Positions 35,629 through 48,321 of a stretch of 64,000 nucleotides of DNA are shown here, in pieces (position 1 is the first letter of the stretch; each line of letters opens with the position of its first letter). A program made the translations under genes and the position numbers. The notes beneath the pieces are model-generated. The model ran no database searches, was not told where the DNA came from, and worked only from the letters and a program-made list of their open reading frames with translations. The DNA is taken from the NCBI RefSeq assembly GCF_012489685.1, contig NC_080045.1, forward strand, positions 6,391,001-6,455,000. Reading direction: 5' to 3'. Source of the DNA: Lotus japonicus (lineage: Eukaryota > Streptophyta > Magnoliopsida > Fabales > Fabaceae).

Positions 35629-38529
35629 CTAGGGTTTATCAGTTCGACGCAGAAGTTCCATCATCATGTGCTTCATTTCAATTAGCATGGATTCATGAGT
35701 GTCAAGACGCTGTTCCATGATGTCGAGTCTGGACGAGCTTGACTGAGTAGAACCGGAAGGAACATTCTGAGCAGATTGAGGAGCTGGAATGGAAGCAGAA
35801 GCAGCAGAAGTAAACACTACTGGTGCAAGTGCTTGGCATCTAAGAGCTTCAGCCTCAGCTTCAATTCGTTCTGCCTCTAATCTGGCTTGTTCAGCTTGAG
35901 CTGCTGCTTGACGTGCAGCTTCTTCTGCTTGAGCTTTCTTTCTCTTAGCTTCTTCAATAGCTTCAAGAAGCTTATGTCTCTGTTCTTGTTCATGAAGAGC
36001 CACCCTTCGAGCAAACCTTTGCTTTGCAGCCTCAATCCTCTGACTTCCTTCTGCATGCAGGAGCTGCATCATAATTGGAACTTGAGCCACTAGCCAAGTG
36101 CCCAGATTGTTCCACTCATCAGCCACATGTTCAGCATTCTCACTTAGGTCAGTCTGACCGTGCACATTGCGTAGCATCAAAGAGGCTTCATGATAGAAAA
36201 TATTGATGCACTCAGAGAGAGATGTGGGTCGGAGGTGAGTGTAAGGAATTATGGAGAGGTTGGTTTCAGGAGAGGCTGGGTGATTGCTGCTGTGAGCTTC
36301 AGAGGCACCTTGTGGAGAGCCAATGTTAAACATTTGAGCATTGGGTTCAGAGGTTCCAAGGTGAGGTTCTGAAGTTTCAACCAGAGGATGGGGTGATCTA
36401 ACCGAGGATTGGTTAGACACAGATTGTTCTGGTTCAGGTTCTGGTTGAATAGGCTCTTGTTGGTCTGGGGCAGGGTGAGCTTGTTGAGCCAAAGGGTCTG
36501 CCTCATGTAAAGGATTGGCCAAGATAGGTTCATCTGGGTCAACTAGACGTTCAGGTCTAGGGCCAGGATATCTCCTAGGGCTTGGACAAGTGAGATAATA
36601 CTCTTCTAAGGTAGACACTTTTTCTTTTCTGACCTCCATGAATTTTCTAATGGATTCAGAGTTATTGGAGGGAGAAGAGTCAGCAACATTGGTTGGGAAG
36701 GATACAGGTGTAAGGGCTGTGGAAGAGTCTGTATCCGTGGGTCTGAGAGCCAGTCGTTCTGATGCTCTTGGGACAGAGTGATCAGAGGTTCTGGGTCCAG
36801 GTTCTGTTTGGGTAGGCTCTGGTTGTTCATGAATGATGGGTTCAGAAGTTAATGGGTTGTACGGGATGGTAATGGGAGAGGTTGGTTCTTCTGACCTAGA
36901 GGGTTGGTTCTGGAGAAAATTCCAGAGAGGTGCTTCAGTAGGGGAAGGTTGAAAGAACGAAGACCTTGGGGAATGTGGTGGAGAGGTGGTTTGTGCAGCT
37001 GGTTGGGATTCAGGAATAGGAGTGAGGGGATTTGAAGAGTGTTTGAGCATGGCAGATATGGGGAGTGCATCAAATAAATTCAAATCATCATCAGAAGCAA
37101 TTGCAGACTTACTTGAATGTGCTGATGATCTTGTCACTCTGGCAGGAGGTTCAGTCCTTCTGATCACTGCAGCAGCTGGTTCCACCCGAGTAGGCTTCAC
37201 CACAATTCTAACCTGCTTCTTCTTCTTCTTAGGAGGACCATCCTCATTATCACCATCATCACCATCATCACCATCATCGGGCTTGCTGGTTTCATCTTGC
37301 TTTCTCTTGGATTGACCAGCCTTCTTCTTTTTGATCAGAGGGACATCTGATTCCTCAGAAGATTCTTCTAGGATCATCTTCCTCTGAACTTTCTTCTTGG
37401 GAGGAGAAGGAAACTCTGGAGCTGGCGGCAGTCTGCTGAAGAAATCATCGAGATCAATTTCGAATCCTTGAGCCCTTAGGTCTTCAACATAGCACCTAAT
37501 GGCGTCAGGATTGTCTGCCTGTGTCCACAGAGGGTAGTCATTCAGAGGCATCCTTCTACTTCTGATCTCAGAAGATGTGTCTTCATGGGAAGGAGCAATC
37601 TTCTTCTTGATTAGGCCCATCTTCTTTAGAGAATTTGCAGTGAAGACATCACTGACAATGGTGGTCAGATCCTCTGTGCATCCAGCATTTATCAGATCTT
37701 GAATGAGGCCACTCTCAATGAAGAGATCAGACAAAAGTCTCCCAAAGGGAATATACTTGATCGCTGACTTGATGGAGGCAGTGGTACGAGACTTCCGGAT
37801 ACATTCCTTCAAGTAGGAGAACAGGAAGTAGGGAAGGCAGATCTTCTTCTGGTCTTGGATGAAGAACAACATCACCTTCTGGTTGAAGTTGATGTAGTCT
37901 GGGGAACTGCCCTTTGGTCTCTGGTTTATGCAGTGGAGCAAAATTTTGTGCTAGATCCTGAGCTTGGGATGAAGGTCCATCACCTTGTAATTCGTCTTGC
38001 CCGGTTTGTAATTGGTGTACAGGGCCTTGTTGATCTCATCCTTCGTCTTGGGTTTCAGCTTCGATTCCGTGAATTGGAAACGATACCCAAAAGCAGTGTC
38101 TGCACCCAGCAAATTCACGAAAGACTTCTCTGTGATGATGATCTTTCTTCCAAGAATGTGAGATACCACCTGAGTATCATCGCAGTCGGCGTGCTTCCAG
38201 AATTCCTTGATCAGTTTATCATACACCGGTCCTCGAAGTCTGTTGAAGTAATTTCCCCAACCTTGAACTTGGACTTCAGGACGAAGATCATACCCATTTG
38301 TAGCCAGGTTGTCGAGGTCGAATCTCCATTCTGCCAGGACTTGAAGTTCCTCAGGAGCATAAACGCAATGAACGGCACAGCCCCGTTCTGCAATTGGAAT
38401 AATCTGCTCTTGAGCTTGACCTTGATCTTGTGTCGGATTCTCAGGGCCCCTTTGACCCGTTGCTAGACCAACTACCATGTGAGGGAACTGGGTTGCATCT
38501 GCAGTAGCTCTTCTGGTTTGACTCACCAT
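35629..38529 (-). pseudogene. Env-like gene of SIRE-type element A, one stop
   Basis: The frame starts MVSQTRRATADATQFPHM (ATG at 38529) and runs to the stop at 35629, with one in-frame TAG at 37951-37953 where copy B has Trp. The N-terminal third carries a block (WRFDLDNLATNGYDLRPEVQ through FGRLLSD) that resembles the 'putative plant transposon protein' domain. Then come an acidic/basic hinge, a long Pro/Ser-rich region, and a C-terminal coiled coil (EAIEEAKRKKAQAEEAARQ and onward). This matches the proline-rich, coiled-coil layout of SIRE env-like proteins. No fusion peptide or clear membrane anchor is seen. Its role is unknown. Confidence 0.75.
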
Positions 38530-38971
38530 TTTAAGCGGTTGAAGGTTTGAGGTAGAAGATGAAGGTTGAAAGATGAAGAGAGATCGAGAGAGAAAACGAG
38601 GATAAGCGGTTTTGAAATAGCAGAGAGAGAGAGAGTAAAAACCGGAAGTGAAAGAGATCGTGTGTGTATAGTGGGTTTTGACAAATAACCGTTGTTGATT
38701 CAAAAAGCAATTTAAGATCAACGGTTGAAAATTAAAGATAGATAGTAACAGTAAATACACAAATCACACACAGGAGAGAAGCACATCTACACGCAATCAT
38801 AACAGACTGTCACACGGGCACAAGGAACTATGCATCAGAAATACTGACACACGTGTTGCTGTCTCAGCTTCAGAGTCAGTACCAGTGGGTACACACACTC
38901 TGATTGAGTTACCTTCTGGACTAGACATCTTCTGATCAAGAAGTATCATAGTCAGAGGTTCTGATCCATCT

Positions 38972-41945
38972 TCACTCTGGACAAAAGTCCATGTTCAGAT
39001 TTTTCAGAATAAAATTAAATCTATCCTCTGCTAAGGGCTTTGTAAAGATATCTGCCCATTGATGGTCAGTATCAACAAACTTCAGAAGAAGTACGCCCTT
39101 CTGTACATAATCTCTAATAAAGTGATACTTTACCTCAATGTGCTTTGCCCTTGAATGCAAGATAGGATTCTTACTCAATGAGATTGCAGCAGTGTTATCA
39201 CAATAGATTGGGATATTGCTCTCAAGGATCTGATAATCCTCCAGCTGATGTTTCATCCAGAGCATCTGAGTGCTGCATATTGCTGCTGAGATATATTCTG
39301 CCTCTGCAGTTGATAGTGCAATGGTTGATTGCCTCTTGCTTGCCCATGAGACTAGATTGCTTCCCAGAAATTGACAATTTCCAGAAGTACTTTTTCTCTC
39401 TGTTCTATCTCCAGCATAATCAGCATCACAGTAACCTGAAAGCTTATACTCTGATGTTTTCTTATACATCAAGCCAAGGTTAGTGGTGCCTTTCAGATAC
39501 CTTAGGATCCTCTTAACAGCAGTGAAGTGGGTTTCCCTTGGATCTGATTGGAAACGAGCACATAAATGAACACTAAATAGTATGTCTGGCCTAGATGCAG
39601 TTAAGTATAGAAGTGAACCTATCATGCCACGATAGAGCTTCTGACATACTTTACCACTTTTATCTTCTTTCTCCAGAATGCATGTAGGATGCATTGGAGT
39701 CTTGGCCACTGTAGATTCCAGCATATTGAACTTCTTCAGAAGTTCTTTAGTGTACTTGCTCTGATGGATATATGTTCCTTCTGGTGTCTGATCAACTTGT
39801 ATTCCCAGAAAGTACTTTAATTCTCCCATCATACTCATCTCAAATTCAGCCTGCATCATCTCAGAAAATTCTTTGCATAGAGATTGATTAGCAGAACCAA
39901 ATATAATATCATCAACATAAATTTGCACAATTAAGATATCATCTTTATAAGTCTTGCAAAAAAGAGTTGTATCTACTTTACCCCTTACAAACTCATTCTC
40001 CAGAAGGAATGAGCTGAGTCTCTCATACCATGCTCTGGGAGCTTGCTTCAGACCGTAGAGAGATTTCTTCAATTTGAACACATGGTCTGGTTTCTTCTCA
40101 TCTTCAAAACCTGGGGGTTGATGAACATAGACTTCCTCTGAGATATAACCATTTAGGAAGGCACTCTTCACGTCCATCTGATGTAGAACTATGTTGTGAT
40201 TTACTGAGAAAGAGATCAACAGTCTGATTGCCTCCAGTCTTGCTACTGGAGCAAATGTTTCAGTGTAGTCTATTCCTTCCTGCTGGCTGTAGCCTTGAGC
40301 AACTAGCCTTGCCTTGTTTCTGACTACATCTCCTTTCTCATTCAGCTTGTTTCTGAATACCCATTTTGTTCCAATTACATGGACACTCTCAGGCTTCTTC
40401 ACTAAGCTCCAAACATCGTTCTTGGAGAATTGATTCAATTCTTCTTCCATAGCCAGAATCCAATCCTTGTCCTGAAGAGCTTCATCTATGGACTTGGGTT
40501 CAATTAAGGACACCAATCCTTTCAGACTGAGCAAGGTCTCTTCAGAGGGTCTGAAGGCAGATCTGGTTCTGACTGGTTCGTCTTTGTTGCCCAAAATCAA
40601 TTCCTTAGGGTGAGCTGCAGTGATTCTGCTCTTCTTCAGAGTTTGTGAGTTAGAGGGACCAGCTTCTTCCTCTGGTTCATCTTCCTCTGGCTCAACTTCC
40701 TCTGGAGCTTTGCCTTTGTCAGAAACATTAATGCTTAAATCTGCAAACTTTTCAACTAGCTTTGACTGGTCAGAGTCAAGCTTATCGTCAAATCTAACAT
40801 GAATAGATTCTTCAATAGTCTTAGCATCAGTATTATAAAATCTAAAACCTTTAGATCTCTCAGAGTAACCGAGTAATAGACACTTAGAAGACTTAGCATC
40901 AAATTTATGCAATCTATCCTTAGTATTGAGAACATAACAAACACAGCCAAAAGGATGAAAATAAGAAATGTTGGGTTTTATGTTCTTCCACAATTCATAA
41001 GGAGTCTTATTCAGAATTGGTCTCATAGAGATTCTGTTCTGAATGTAACATGCTGTATTTACTGCCTCTGCCCAAAAGTGCTTAGCCATGCCAGTTTCTT
41101 GGAGCATGGTTCTAGCCATCTCCTGAAGAGTTCTGTTCTTCCTCTCAACAACACCATTTTGTTGAGGAGTTCTGGGACAAGAGAAATCATGTGCAATTCC
41201 ATAGGAATCAAACAGACTCTCAAATTTGTCATTCTCAAACTCTCCACCATGGTCACTTCTGACACGCACAATCCTACAAGCCTTCTCGTTTTGCACTTGA
41301 GCAATGAAGGTAGAGAACACAGCATGAGACTCATCCTTGCGGGTTAGAAACTTTACCCATGTCCAGCGGCTATAGTCATCAACGATAACCATCCCATATC
41401 TCTTGCCACCTATAGACTCAGTTTTCACTGGTCCAAAAAGGTCGATATGCAGAAGTTCCAACGGCCTTGAGGTTGAGTCAACATTCTTTGCCTTGAAAGG
41501 GACTTTTGTGAATTTGCCTTTCTGACATGCTCCACAAAGAGCGTCTGAAGCGAACTTCAGATTGGGTAAGCCCCTGACAAGGTTTAGCTTGCTCAGCTGA
41601 GAAATCTTTCTCATACTGGCATGCCCTAACCGTCTATGCCATACCCACTGCTCTTCATTAACAGACAGAAGGCACTTCACATTCTGAGCCTCCAACTCAG
41701 ATAATCTGATCTTATAAATGTTGTTCTTCCTCTTGCTGTTAAACAGAACAGAGCCATCGATTTGACTTACAGCCCGGCAGGACTTTTGATTGAATATAAC
41801 ATCATAACCCTTGTCAGCTAATTGACTTATAGAAATAAGTTATGTGTTAAGCCGTCTACCAATAACACATTATCAATGCATGGACTACTATCTACACAAA
41901 TAGTACCAGTACCAACAATTTTACCCTTTTCATTTCCTCCAAAGC
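38972..41945 (-). pseudogene. SIRE-type pol of element A, 5' truncated
   Basis: An open frame of about 900 codons on the minus strand carries the pre-integrase zinc motif ([18 protein letters not shown]), the integrase DDE core ([34 protein letters not shown]), reverse transcriptase with the YVDD box, and RNase H ([40 protein letters not shown]). A one-base deletion relative to copy B near 41835 shifts the frame in the stretch before integrase, and the protease region is cut by the N gap at 41945. Integrase and reverse transcriptase regions look intact. Confidence 0.88.
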
Positions 41946-42045
41946 NNNNNNNNNNNNNNNNNNNNNNNNNNNNNNNNNNNNNNNNNNNNNNNNNNNNNNN
42001 NNNNNNNNNNNNNNNNNNNNNNNNNNNNNNNNNNNNNNNNNNNNN
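41946..42045. other. Assembly gap (100 N)
   Basis: Exactly 100 N, the conventional size for a gap of unknown length. The left side ends inside pol of element A (minus) and the right side begins inside the 5' LTR of element B (plus). Frames translated across the N run are meaningless. Confidence 0.98.
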
Positions 42046-42904
42046 TGAATAGTGGAAACTCTGAAGTCCAGAAGCAAGAAACTCTGAAGGCCATGTTCTT
42101 CCCTCTGAGTTCAGAATCAGAAGATACAATGGTCAGAGGATCTGTGCTTTCCCTCTGACTCTGATCAACCGGCTTCACAAGTTCCAATATGAAGTATTCC
42201 CCTGATCAGAAGTCTCCTAGGTTAAAAGGTCAAGTCGCTATCCAAGTACAAAAGCAAGTGTACCTTCCTGACGACCTACCTAACGTTCTCAGCCACAGCA
42301 GAAGCTGGATTTTCCAGAACTGCCCTCCAACGGTAGCATTTCCCATGCAACGCTCAACCCTAATCCTTGGAGTATATATAAAGGCTGAAGATTGAAAGAA
42401 GCGGCAAGAAACTAAGTAGAAGCAATACACACGCGCAAGACATATTCAAAATATTCTAAGCTTTCTTTCATCTTGAAATTCATTGTGTTTACTATAAGCT
42501 TTTTAGAAGCACTTTCTTTGTAAACAAGAACTTCATATACAGTTGTATAGTTTGCCTTTAGGAGATCAAGGTTGATCGGATCCTAGAGAAGACTAAGAGA
42601 GTGAATCTTAGTGTAAGCTAAGTCAGTGTAATTGTTAGTCACTTGTAGGTTTCAAGTGCAGTTGTAACTCTTACCTGATTAGTGGATTGCCTTCATTCTA
42701 AGAAGGAAGAAATCACCTTAACGGGTGGACTGGAGTAGCTTGAGTGATTTATCAAGTGAACCAGGATAAAATCCTTGTGTGCTTTTCTATCTCTTATCTT
42801 TAGCACTTAAGTTCTCGAAAGATTTGCCAAAATCTTTAAGGTGGAAGTCTTGTACTGAAAACGTTATTCAAACCCCCCCTTTCTACCGTTTTTCATACCT
42901 TCAA
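42046..42904 (+). repeat. 5' LTR of element B, 5' truncated by gap
   Basis: It matches the 3' LTR from about 52931 onward and ends CATACCTTCA. The U3 start is missing. Confidence 0.92.
42372..42384 (+). promoter_or_regulatory. LTR TATA box
   Basis: GTATATATAAAGG lies in the LTR of element B, with the same motif in its 3' LTR near 53258-53270. The position, well inside the LTR and upstream of the primer site, suits the genomic RNA promoter. Confidence 0.7.
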
Positions 42905-42906
42905 TT

Positions 42907-42918
42907 GGTATCAGAGCG
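42907..42918 (+). other. Primer-binding site of element B
   Basis: TGGTATCAGAGC begins two bases after the LTR end and matches the 3' end of initiator-Met tRNA, the usual copia primer. Confidence 0.92.
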
Positions 42919-42975
42919 CAAGTTCTGATTACCACACCTAACAGTGTTCAGTGATCCGGGCCGGTGTGAAAAACA

Positions 42976-44886
42976 ATGGCTGCCACCACCAGTGAAACTC
43001 AAAGAGATGGTTACAACGCAAAGCCTCCTATGTTCGATGGTCAAAGGTTCGAATATTGGAAAGATAGACTGGAAAGTTTCTTTCTGGGTTTCGATGCAGA
43101 TCTCTGGGATATTATTGTGGATGGCTATGAGCGTCCAGTTGATGCAGATGGCAAGAAGATCCCAAGGTCAGAGATGACTGCAGAACAAAAGAAGCTGTAC
43201 TCACAACATCACAAAGCAAGAGCAATTCTTCTAAGTGCTATTTCCTATGAGGAGTACCAGAAGATTACCGATCGTGAGTTTGCTAAAGGCATTTTTGATT
43301 CTCTGAAGATGTCTCATGAAGGAAACAAGAAAGTCAAAGAATCAAAGGCATTGTCTTTGATCCAAAAGTATGAATCCTTCATCATGGAGCCAAATGAGTC
43401 CATTGAAGAAATGTTCTCCAGATTTCAATTGCTTGTAGCTGGCATACGACCTCTCAACAAGAGCTACACAACAAAAGATCATGTCATAAGGGTCATCAGG
43501 TGTCTTCCTGAAAGTTGGATGCCTTTGGTGACTTCAATAGAGCTCACGAGAGACGTTGAGAATATGAGTTTAGAAGAACTCATCAGCATTTTGAAATGCC
43601 ATGAGCTGAAACGCTCAGAGATGCAAGATCTGAGGAAAAAGTCCATAGCCTTGAAATCCAAATCTGAAAAGGCTAAGGTTGAGAAGTCAAAGGCTCTTCA
43701 AGCTGAAGAAGAAGAATCTGAAGAAGCATCAGAAGATTCTGATGAAGATGAGCTGACTCTGATCTCCAAGAGACTCAACCGCATCTGGAAGCACAGGCAG
43801 AGCAAGTTCAAAGGCTCTGGAAAGGCAAAAGGCAAGTATGAGTCCTCAGGCCAGAAGAAGTCTTCAATCAAGGAAGTCACATGTTTTGAGTGCAAAGAAT
43901 CTGGGCACTACAAAAGTGATTGTCCAAAGTTGAAGAAAGACAAGAAGCCAAAGAAGCACTTCAAGACCAAGAAGAGTCTGATGGTGACATTCGATGAATC
44001 AGAGTCAGAGGATGTTGACTCTGATGGTGAAGTCCAAGGACTCATGGCCATTGTCAAAGACAAAGGAGCAGAGTCAAAGGAAGCTGTTGACTCTGACTCA
44101 GAATCAGAAGGAGATCCTAACTCAGACGATGAAAATGAGGTATTCGCTTCCTTCTCTACCTCTGAACTGAAACATGCTTTGTCTGATATCATGGATAAGT
44201 ATAACTCTTTATTGTCTAAGCATAAAAAGTTGAAAAAGAACTTATCTGCTGTCTCTAAGACTCCTTCTGAACATGAGAAAATTATTTCTGATTTGAAAAA
44301 TGAAAATCATGCTTTGGTAAATTCTAACTCTGTGCTTAAGAACCAGATTGCTAAGTTAGAAGAAATTGTTGCCTGTGATGCCTCTGATTGTAGAAATGAA
44401 TCTAAGTATGAAAAGTCTTTTCAAAGATTCCTAGCTAAAAGCGTGGATAGAAGCTTAATGGCTTCAATGATCTATGGCGTAAGCAGAAATGGAATGCATG
44501 GCATTGGCTATTCTAAACCAATTAGAAATGAGCCTTCTGTGTCTAAAGCTAAATCCTTGTATGAATGCTTTGTTCCCTCTGGTACCATATTGCCTGATCC
44601 TGTACCTGCTAAAGTTGCTAAACATCCTCTTAAAAAGGGATCTTTCTCTATGACTAAATATCATGCAAATATTCCTTTAAAATATTATGTTGAGACACCC
44701 AAGGTGATCAGAACCTCTGGGGTAACTAACAAAAGAGGACCCAGAAAGTGGGTACCTAAGGACAAGATCATCTATGTTGCAGATATCCTTGATAGCTCCA
44801 CTGAAACACCAATCATGGTATCTGGACAGTGGATGCTCGCGTCACATGACGGGAGAAAAGCGTATGTTCCGAGAGCTGAAACTTAA
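42976..44886 (+). CDS. gag: SIRE-type gag of element B
   Basis: An open frame of 636 codons begins [20 protein letters not shown]. The copia gag (UBN2/DUF4219) region includes [31 protein letters not shown] and [20 protein letters not shown] (about residues 15-190). One CCHC zinc knuckle [14 protein letters not shown] lies at 43882-43923. The C-terminal half is acidic, Ser/Lys-rich and has a likely coiled coil near [16 protein letters not shown]. The frame stops at 44886, after running 113 bp past the start of pol in a different frame. Gag forms the particle and packages RNA. It is intact up to the overlap. Confidence 0.9.
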   Translation: MAATTSETQRDGYNAKPPMFDGQRFEYWKDRLESFFLGFDADLWDIIVDGYERPVDADGKKIPRSEMTAEQKKLYSQHHKARAILLSAISYEEYQKITDREFAKGIFDSLKMSHEGNKKVKESKALSLIQKYESFIMEPNESIEEMFSRFQLLVAGIRPLNKSYTTKDHVIRVIRCLPESWMPLVTSIELTRDVENMSLEELISILKCHELKRSEMQDLRKKSIALKSKSEKAKVEKSKALQAEEEESEEASEDSDEDELTLISKRLNRIWKHRQSKFKGSGKAKGKYESSGQKKSSIKEVTCFECKESGHYKSDCPKLKKDKKPKKHFKTKKSLMVTFDESESEDVDSDGEVQGLMAIVKDKGAESKEAVDSDSESEGDPNSDDENEVFASFSTSELKHALSDIMDKYNSLLSKHKKLKKNLSAVSKTPSEHEKIISDLKNENHALVNSNSVLKNQIAKLEEIVACDASDCRNESKYEKSFQRFLAKSVDRSLMASMIYGVSRNGMHGIGYSKPIRNEPSVSKAKSLYECFVPSGTILPDPVPAKVAKHPLKKGSFSMTKYHANIPLKYYVETPKVIRTSGVTNKRGPRKWVPKDKIIYVADILDSSTETPIMVSGQWMLASHDGRKAYVPRAET

Positions 44887-47878
44887 GCCTGGAGGCGAAG
44901 TTGGCTTCGGAGGAAATGAAAAGGGTAAAATTGTTGGTACTGGTACTATTTGTGTAGATAGTAGTCCATGCATTGATAATGTTTTATTGGTAGACGGCTT
45001 AACACATAACTTATTGTCTATAAGTCAATTAGCTGACAAGGGTTATGATGTTATATTCAATCAAAAGTCCTGCCGGGCTGTAAGTCAGATCGATGGCTCT
45101 GTTCTGTTTAACAGCAAGAGGAAGAACAACATTTATAAGATCAGATTATCTGAGTTGGAGGCTCAGAATGTGAAGTGCCTTCTGTCTGTTAATGAAGAGC
45201 AGTGGGTATGGCATAGACGGTTAGGGCATGCCAGTATGAGAAAGATTTCTCAGCTGAGCAAGCTAAACCTTGTCAGGGGCTTACCCAATCTGAAGTTCGC
45301 TTCAGACGCTCTTTGTGAAGCATGTCAGAAAGGCAAATTCACAAAAGTCCCTTTCAAGGCAAAGAATGTTGTCTCAACCTCAAGGCCGTTGGAACTTCTG
45401 CATATCGACCTTTTTGGACCAGTGAAAACTGAGTCTATAGGTGGCAAGAGATATGGGATGGTTATCGTTGATGACTATAGCCGCTGGACATGGGTAAAGT
45501 TTCTAACCCGCAAGGATGAGTCTCATGCTGTGTTCTCTACCTTCATTGCTCAAGTGCAAAACGAGAAGGCTTGTAGGATTGTGCGTGTCAGAAGTGACCA
45601 TGGTGGAGAGTTTGAGAATGACAAGTTTGAGAGTCTGTTTGATTCCTATGGAATTGCACATGATTTCTCTTGTCCCAGAACTCCTCAACAAAATGGTGTT
45701 GTTGAGAGGAAGAACAGAACTCTTCAGGAGATGGCTAGAACCATGCTCCAAGAAACTGGCATGGCTAAGCACTTTTGGGCAGAGGCAGTAAATACAGCAT
45801 GTTACATTCAGAACAGAATCTCTGTGAGACCAATTCTGAATAAGACTCCTTATGAATTGTGGAAGAACATAAAACCCAACATTTCTTATTTTCATCCTTT
45901 TGGCTGTGTTTGTTATGTTCTCAATACTAAGGATAGATTGCATAAATTTGATGCTAAGTCTTCTAAGTGTCTATTACTTGGTTATTCTGATAGATCTAAA
46001 GGTTTTAGATTTTATAATACTGATGCTAAGACTATTGAAGAATCTATTCATGTTAGATTTGATGATAAGCTTGACTCTGACCAGTCAAAGCTAGTTGAAA
46101 AGTTTGCAGATTTAAGCATTAATGTTTCTGACAAAGGCAAAGCTCCAGAGGAAGTTGAGCCAGAGGAAGATGAACCAGAGGAAGAAGCTGGTCCCTCTAA
46201 CTCACAAACTCTGAAGAAGAGCAGAATCACTGCAGCTCACCCTAAGGAATTGATTCTGGGCAACAAAGATGAACCAGTCAGAACCAGATCTGCCTTCAGA
46301 CCCTCTGAAGAGACCTTGCTGAGTCTGAAAGGATTGGTGTCCTTAATTGAACCCAAGTCCATAGATGAAGCTCTTCAGGACAAGGATTGGATTCTGGCCA
46401 TGGAAGAAGAACTGAATCAATTCTCCAAGAACGATGTTTGGAGCTTAGTGAAGAAGCCTGAGAGTGTCCATGTTATTGGAACGAAATGGGTATTCAGAAA
46501 CAAGCTAAATGAGAAAGGAGAAGTAGTCAGAAACAAGGCAAGGCTAGTTGCTCAAGGCTACAGCCAGCAGGAAGGAATAGACTACACTGAAACATTTGCT
46601 CCGGTAGCAAGACTGGAGGCAATTAGACTGTTGATCTCCTTCTCAGTAAATCACAACATAGTTCTACATCAGATGGACGTAAAGAGTGCCTTCCTAAATG
46701 GTTATATCTCAGAGGAAGTCTATGTTCATCAACCCCCAGGTTTTGAAGATGAAAAGAAACCAGACCATGTGTTCAAATTGAAGAAATCACTCTACGGTCT
46801 GAAGCAAGCTCCCAGAGCATGGTATGAGAGACTTAGCTCATTCCTTCTGGAGAATGAGTTTGTAAGGGGTAAAGTAGATACAACTCTTTTTTGCAAGACT
46901 TATAAAGATGATATCTTAATTGTGCAAATTTATGTTGATGATATTATATTTGGTTCTGCTAATCAATCTCTATGCAAAGAATTTTCTGAGATGATGCAGG
47001 CTGAATTTGAGATGAGTATGATGGGAGAATTAAAGTACTTTCTGGGAATACAAGTTGATCAAACACCAGAAGGAACATATATCCATCAGAGCAAGTACAC
47101 TAAAGAACTTCTGAAGAAGTTCAATATGCTGGAATCTACAGTGGCCAAGACTCCAATGCATCCTACATGCATTTTGGAGAAAGAAGATAAAAGTGGTAAA
47201 GTATGTCAGAAGCTCTATCGTGGAATGATAGGTTCACTTCTATACTTAACTGCATCTAGGCCAGACATATTATTTAGTGTTCACTTATGTGCTCGTTTCC
47301 AATCAGATCCAAGGGAAACCCACTTAACTGCTGTTAAGAGGATCCTAAGGTATCTGAAAGGCACCACTAACCTTGGCTTGATGTATAAGAAAACATCAGA
47401 GTATAAGCTTTCAGGTTATTGTGATGCTGATTATGCTGGAGATAGAACAGAGAGAAAAAGTACTTCTGGAAATTGTCAATTTCTGGGAAGCAATCTAGTC
47501 TCATGGGCAAGCAAGAGGCAATCAACCATTGCACTATCAACTGCAGAGGCAGAATATATCTCAGCAGCAATATGCAGCACTCAGATGCTCTGGATGAAAC
47601 ATCAGCTGGAGGATTATCAGATCCTTGAGAGCAATATCCCAATTTATTGTGATAACACTGCTGCAATCTCGTTGAGCAAGAATCCTATCTTGCATTCAAG
47701 GGCAAAGCACATTGAGGTAAAGTATCACTTCATTAGAGATTATGTGCAGAAGGGCGTACTTCTTCTGAAGTTTGTTGATACTGACCATCAATGGGCAGAT
47801 ATCTTTACAAAGCCCTTAGCAGAGGATAGATTTAATTTTATTCTGAAAAATCTAAACATGGACTTTTGTCCAGAGTGA
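44774..47878 (+). CDS. pol: SIRE-type pol of element B (PR-IN-RT-RH)
   Basis: An uninterrupted frame of 1034 codons. Protease active site: [10 protein letters not shown] (about residues 18-27). Pre-integrase zinc motif: HRRLGHASM to CEACQKGKF (about 150-185). Integrase DDE core: HIDLFGPV (about 210), [12 protein letters not shown] and [13 protein letters not shown]. Reverse transcriptase: about 555-800, with [11 protein letters not shown] and YVDD at 46931-46942. RNase H: about 880-1020, with [14 protein letters not shown] and [12 protein letters not shown]. Products cut, copy and insert the element. The first codons before the protease overlap gag in the +1 frame, so pol must come from a frame change or this copy has an indel at the join. 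All catalytic motifs seem complete. Confidence 0.93.
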   Translation: MLQISLIAPLKHQSWYLDSGCSRHMTGEKRMFRELKLKPGGEVGFGGNEKGKIVGTGTICVDSSPCIDNVLLVDGLTHNLLSISQLADKGYDVIFNQKSCRAVSQIDGSVLFNSKRKNNIYKIRLSELEAQNVKCLLSVNEEQWVWHRRLGHASMRKISQLSKLNLVRGLPNLKFASDALCEACQKGKFTKVPFKAKNVVSTSRPLELLHIDLFGPVKTESIGGKRYGMVIVDDYSRWTWVKFLTRKDESHAVFSTFIAQVQNEKACRIVRVRSDHGGEFENDKFESLFDSYGIAHDFSCPRTPQQNGVVERKNRTLQEMARTMLQETGMAKHFWAEAVNTACYIQNRISVRPILNKTPYELWKNIKPNISYFHPFGCVCYVLNTKDRLHKFDAKSSKCLLLGYSDRSKGFRFYNTDAKTIEESIHVRFDDKLDSDQSKLVEKFADLSINVSDKGKAPEEVEPEEDEPEEEAGPSNSQTLKKSRITAAHPKELILGNKDEPVRTRSAFRPSEETLLSLKGLVSLIEPKSIDEALQDKDWILAMEEELNQFSKNDVWSLVKKPESVHVIGTKWVFRNKLNEKGEVVRNKARLVAQGYSQQEGIDYTETFAPVARLEAIRLLISFSVNHNIVLHQMDVKSAFLNGYISEEVYVHQPPGFEDEKKPDHVFKLKKSLYGLKQAPRAWYERLSSFLLENEFVRGKVDTTLFCKTYKDDILIVQIYVDDIIFGSANQSLCKEFSEMMQAEFEMSMMGELKYFLGIQVDQTPEGTYIHQSKYTKELLKKFNMLESTVAKTPMHPTCILEKEDKSGKVCQKLYRGMIGSLLYLTASRPDILFSVHLCARFQSDPRETHLTAVKRILRYLKGTTNLGLMYKKTSEYKLSGYCDADYAGDRTERKSTSGNCQFLGSNLVSWASKRQSTIALSTAEAEYISAAICSTQMLWMKHQLEDYQILESNIPIYCDNTAAISLSKNPILHSRAKHIEVKYHFIRDYVQKGVLLLKFVDTDHQWADIFTKPLAEDRFNFILKNLNMDFCPE

Positions 47879-48321
47879 AGATGGATCAGAACCTCTGACT
47901 ATGATACTTCTTGATCAGAAGATGTCTAGTCCAGAAGGTAACTCAATCAGAGTGTGTGTGCCCACTGGTACTGACTCTGAAGCTGAGACAACAACACGTG
48001 TGTCAGAATTTCTGATGCATAATTCCTTGTGCCCGTGTGACAGTCTGTTATGATTGCGTGTAGATATGCTTATCTCCTGTGTGTGATTGTGTATTTTACT
48101 GTTACTATCTATCTTTAATTTTCAACCGTTGATCTTACAGTGCTTTTTGAATCAACAACGGTTATTTGATAAAACCCACTATACACACACGTTCTCGTTC
48201 ACTTCCGGTTTTCACTCTCGCACTCTCTGCTTTTCAAAACCGCCTCTTTCTTGATTTCTCTCTCGATCTCTCTTCATCCTTCAAACTTCATCTTCTACCT
48301 CAAACCTTCAACCTCTTCAAA

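Larger units (their letters stand above)
33103..41945 (-). mobile_element. SIRE-type Ty1/copia retrotransposon A (5' part lost in gap)
   Basis: Reading on the minus strand, the order is pol (from the gap at 41945 to 38972), spacer, env-like gene (38529-35629), spacer with an antisense ORF relic (35053-35430 on +), polypurine tract (34316-34335) and 3' LTR (34315-33103). Gag, primer site and 5' LTR would lie beyond the N gap. Gene order pol then env-like, a long LTR and the polypurine tract AAAAAGGGGGAGAT place it in the SIRE/Maximus lineage. Its LTR differs visibly from those of copy B, so the two are separate insertions. It lies inside gypsy gag (left flank ACAGT). Confidence 0.88.

Noticed and set aside
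36249..37073. Alternate-frame Pro/Leu-rich frames inside the env-like gene
   Set aside because: They are shadows of the Pro/Ser-rich coding region in another frame.
40620..41347. Antisense frames over SIRE pol (and mirror copies at 45503-46230)
   Set aside because: They shadow highly conserved pol codons and have no separate start signals, unlike the antisense gene near the 3' LTR.
41822..42187. Frames spanning the N run
   Set aside because: They are created by translating N and have no support.
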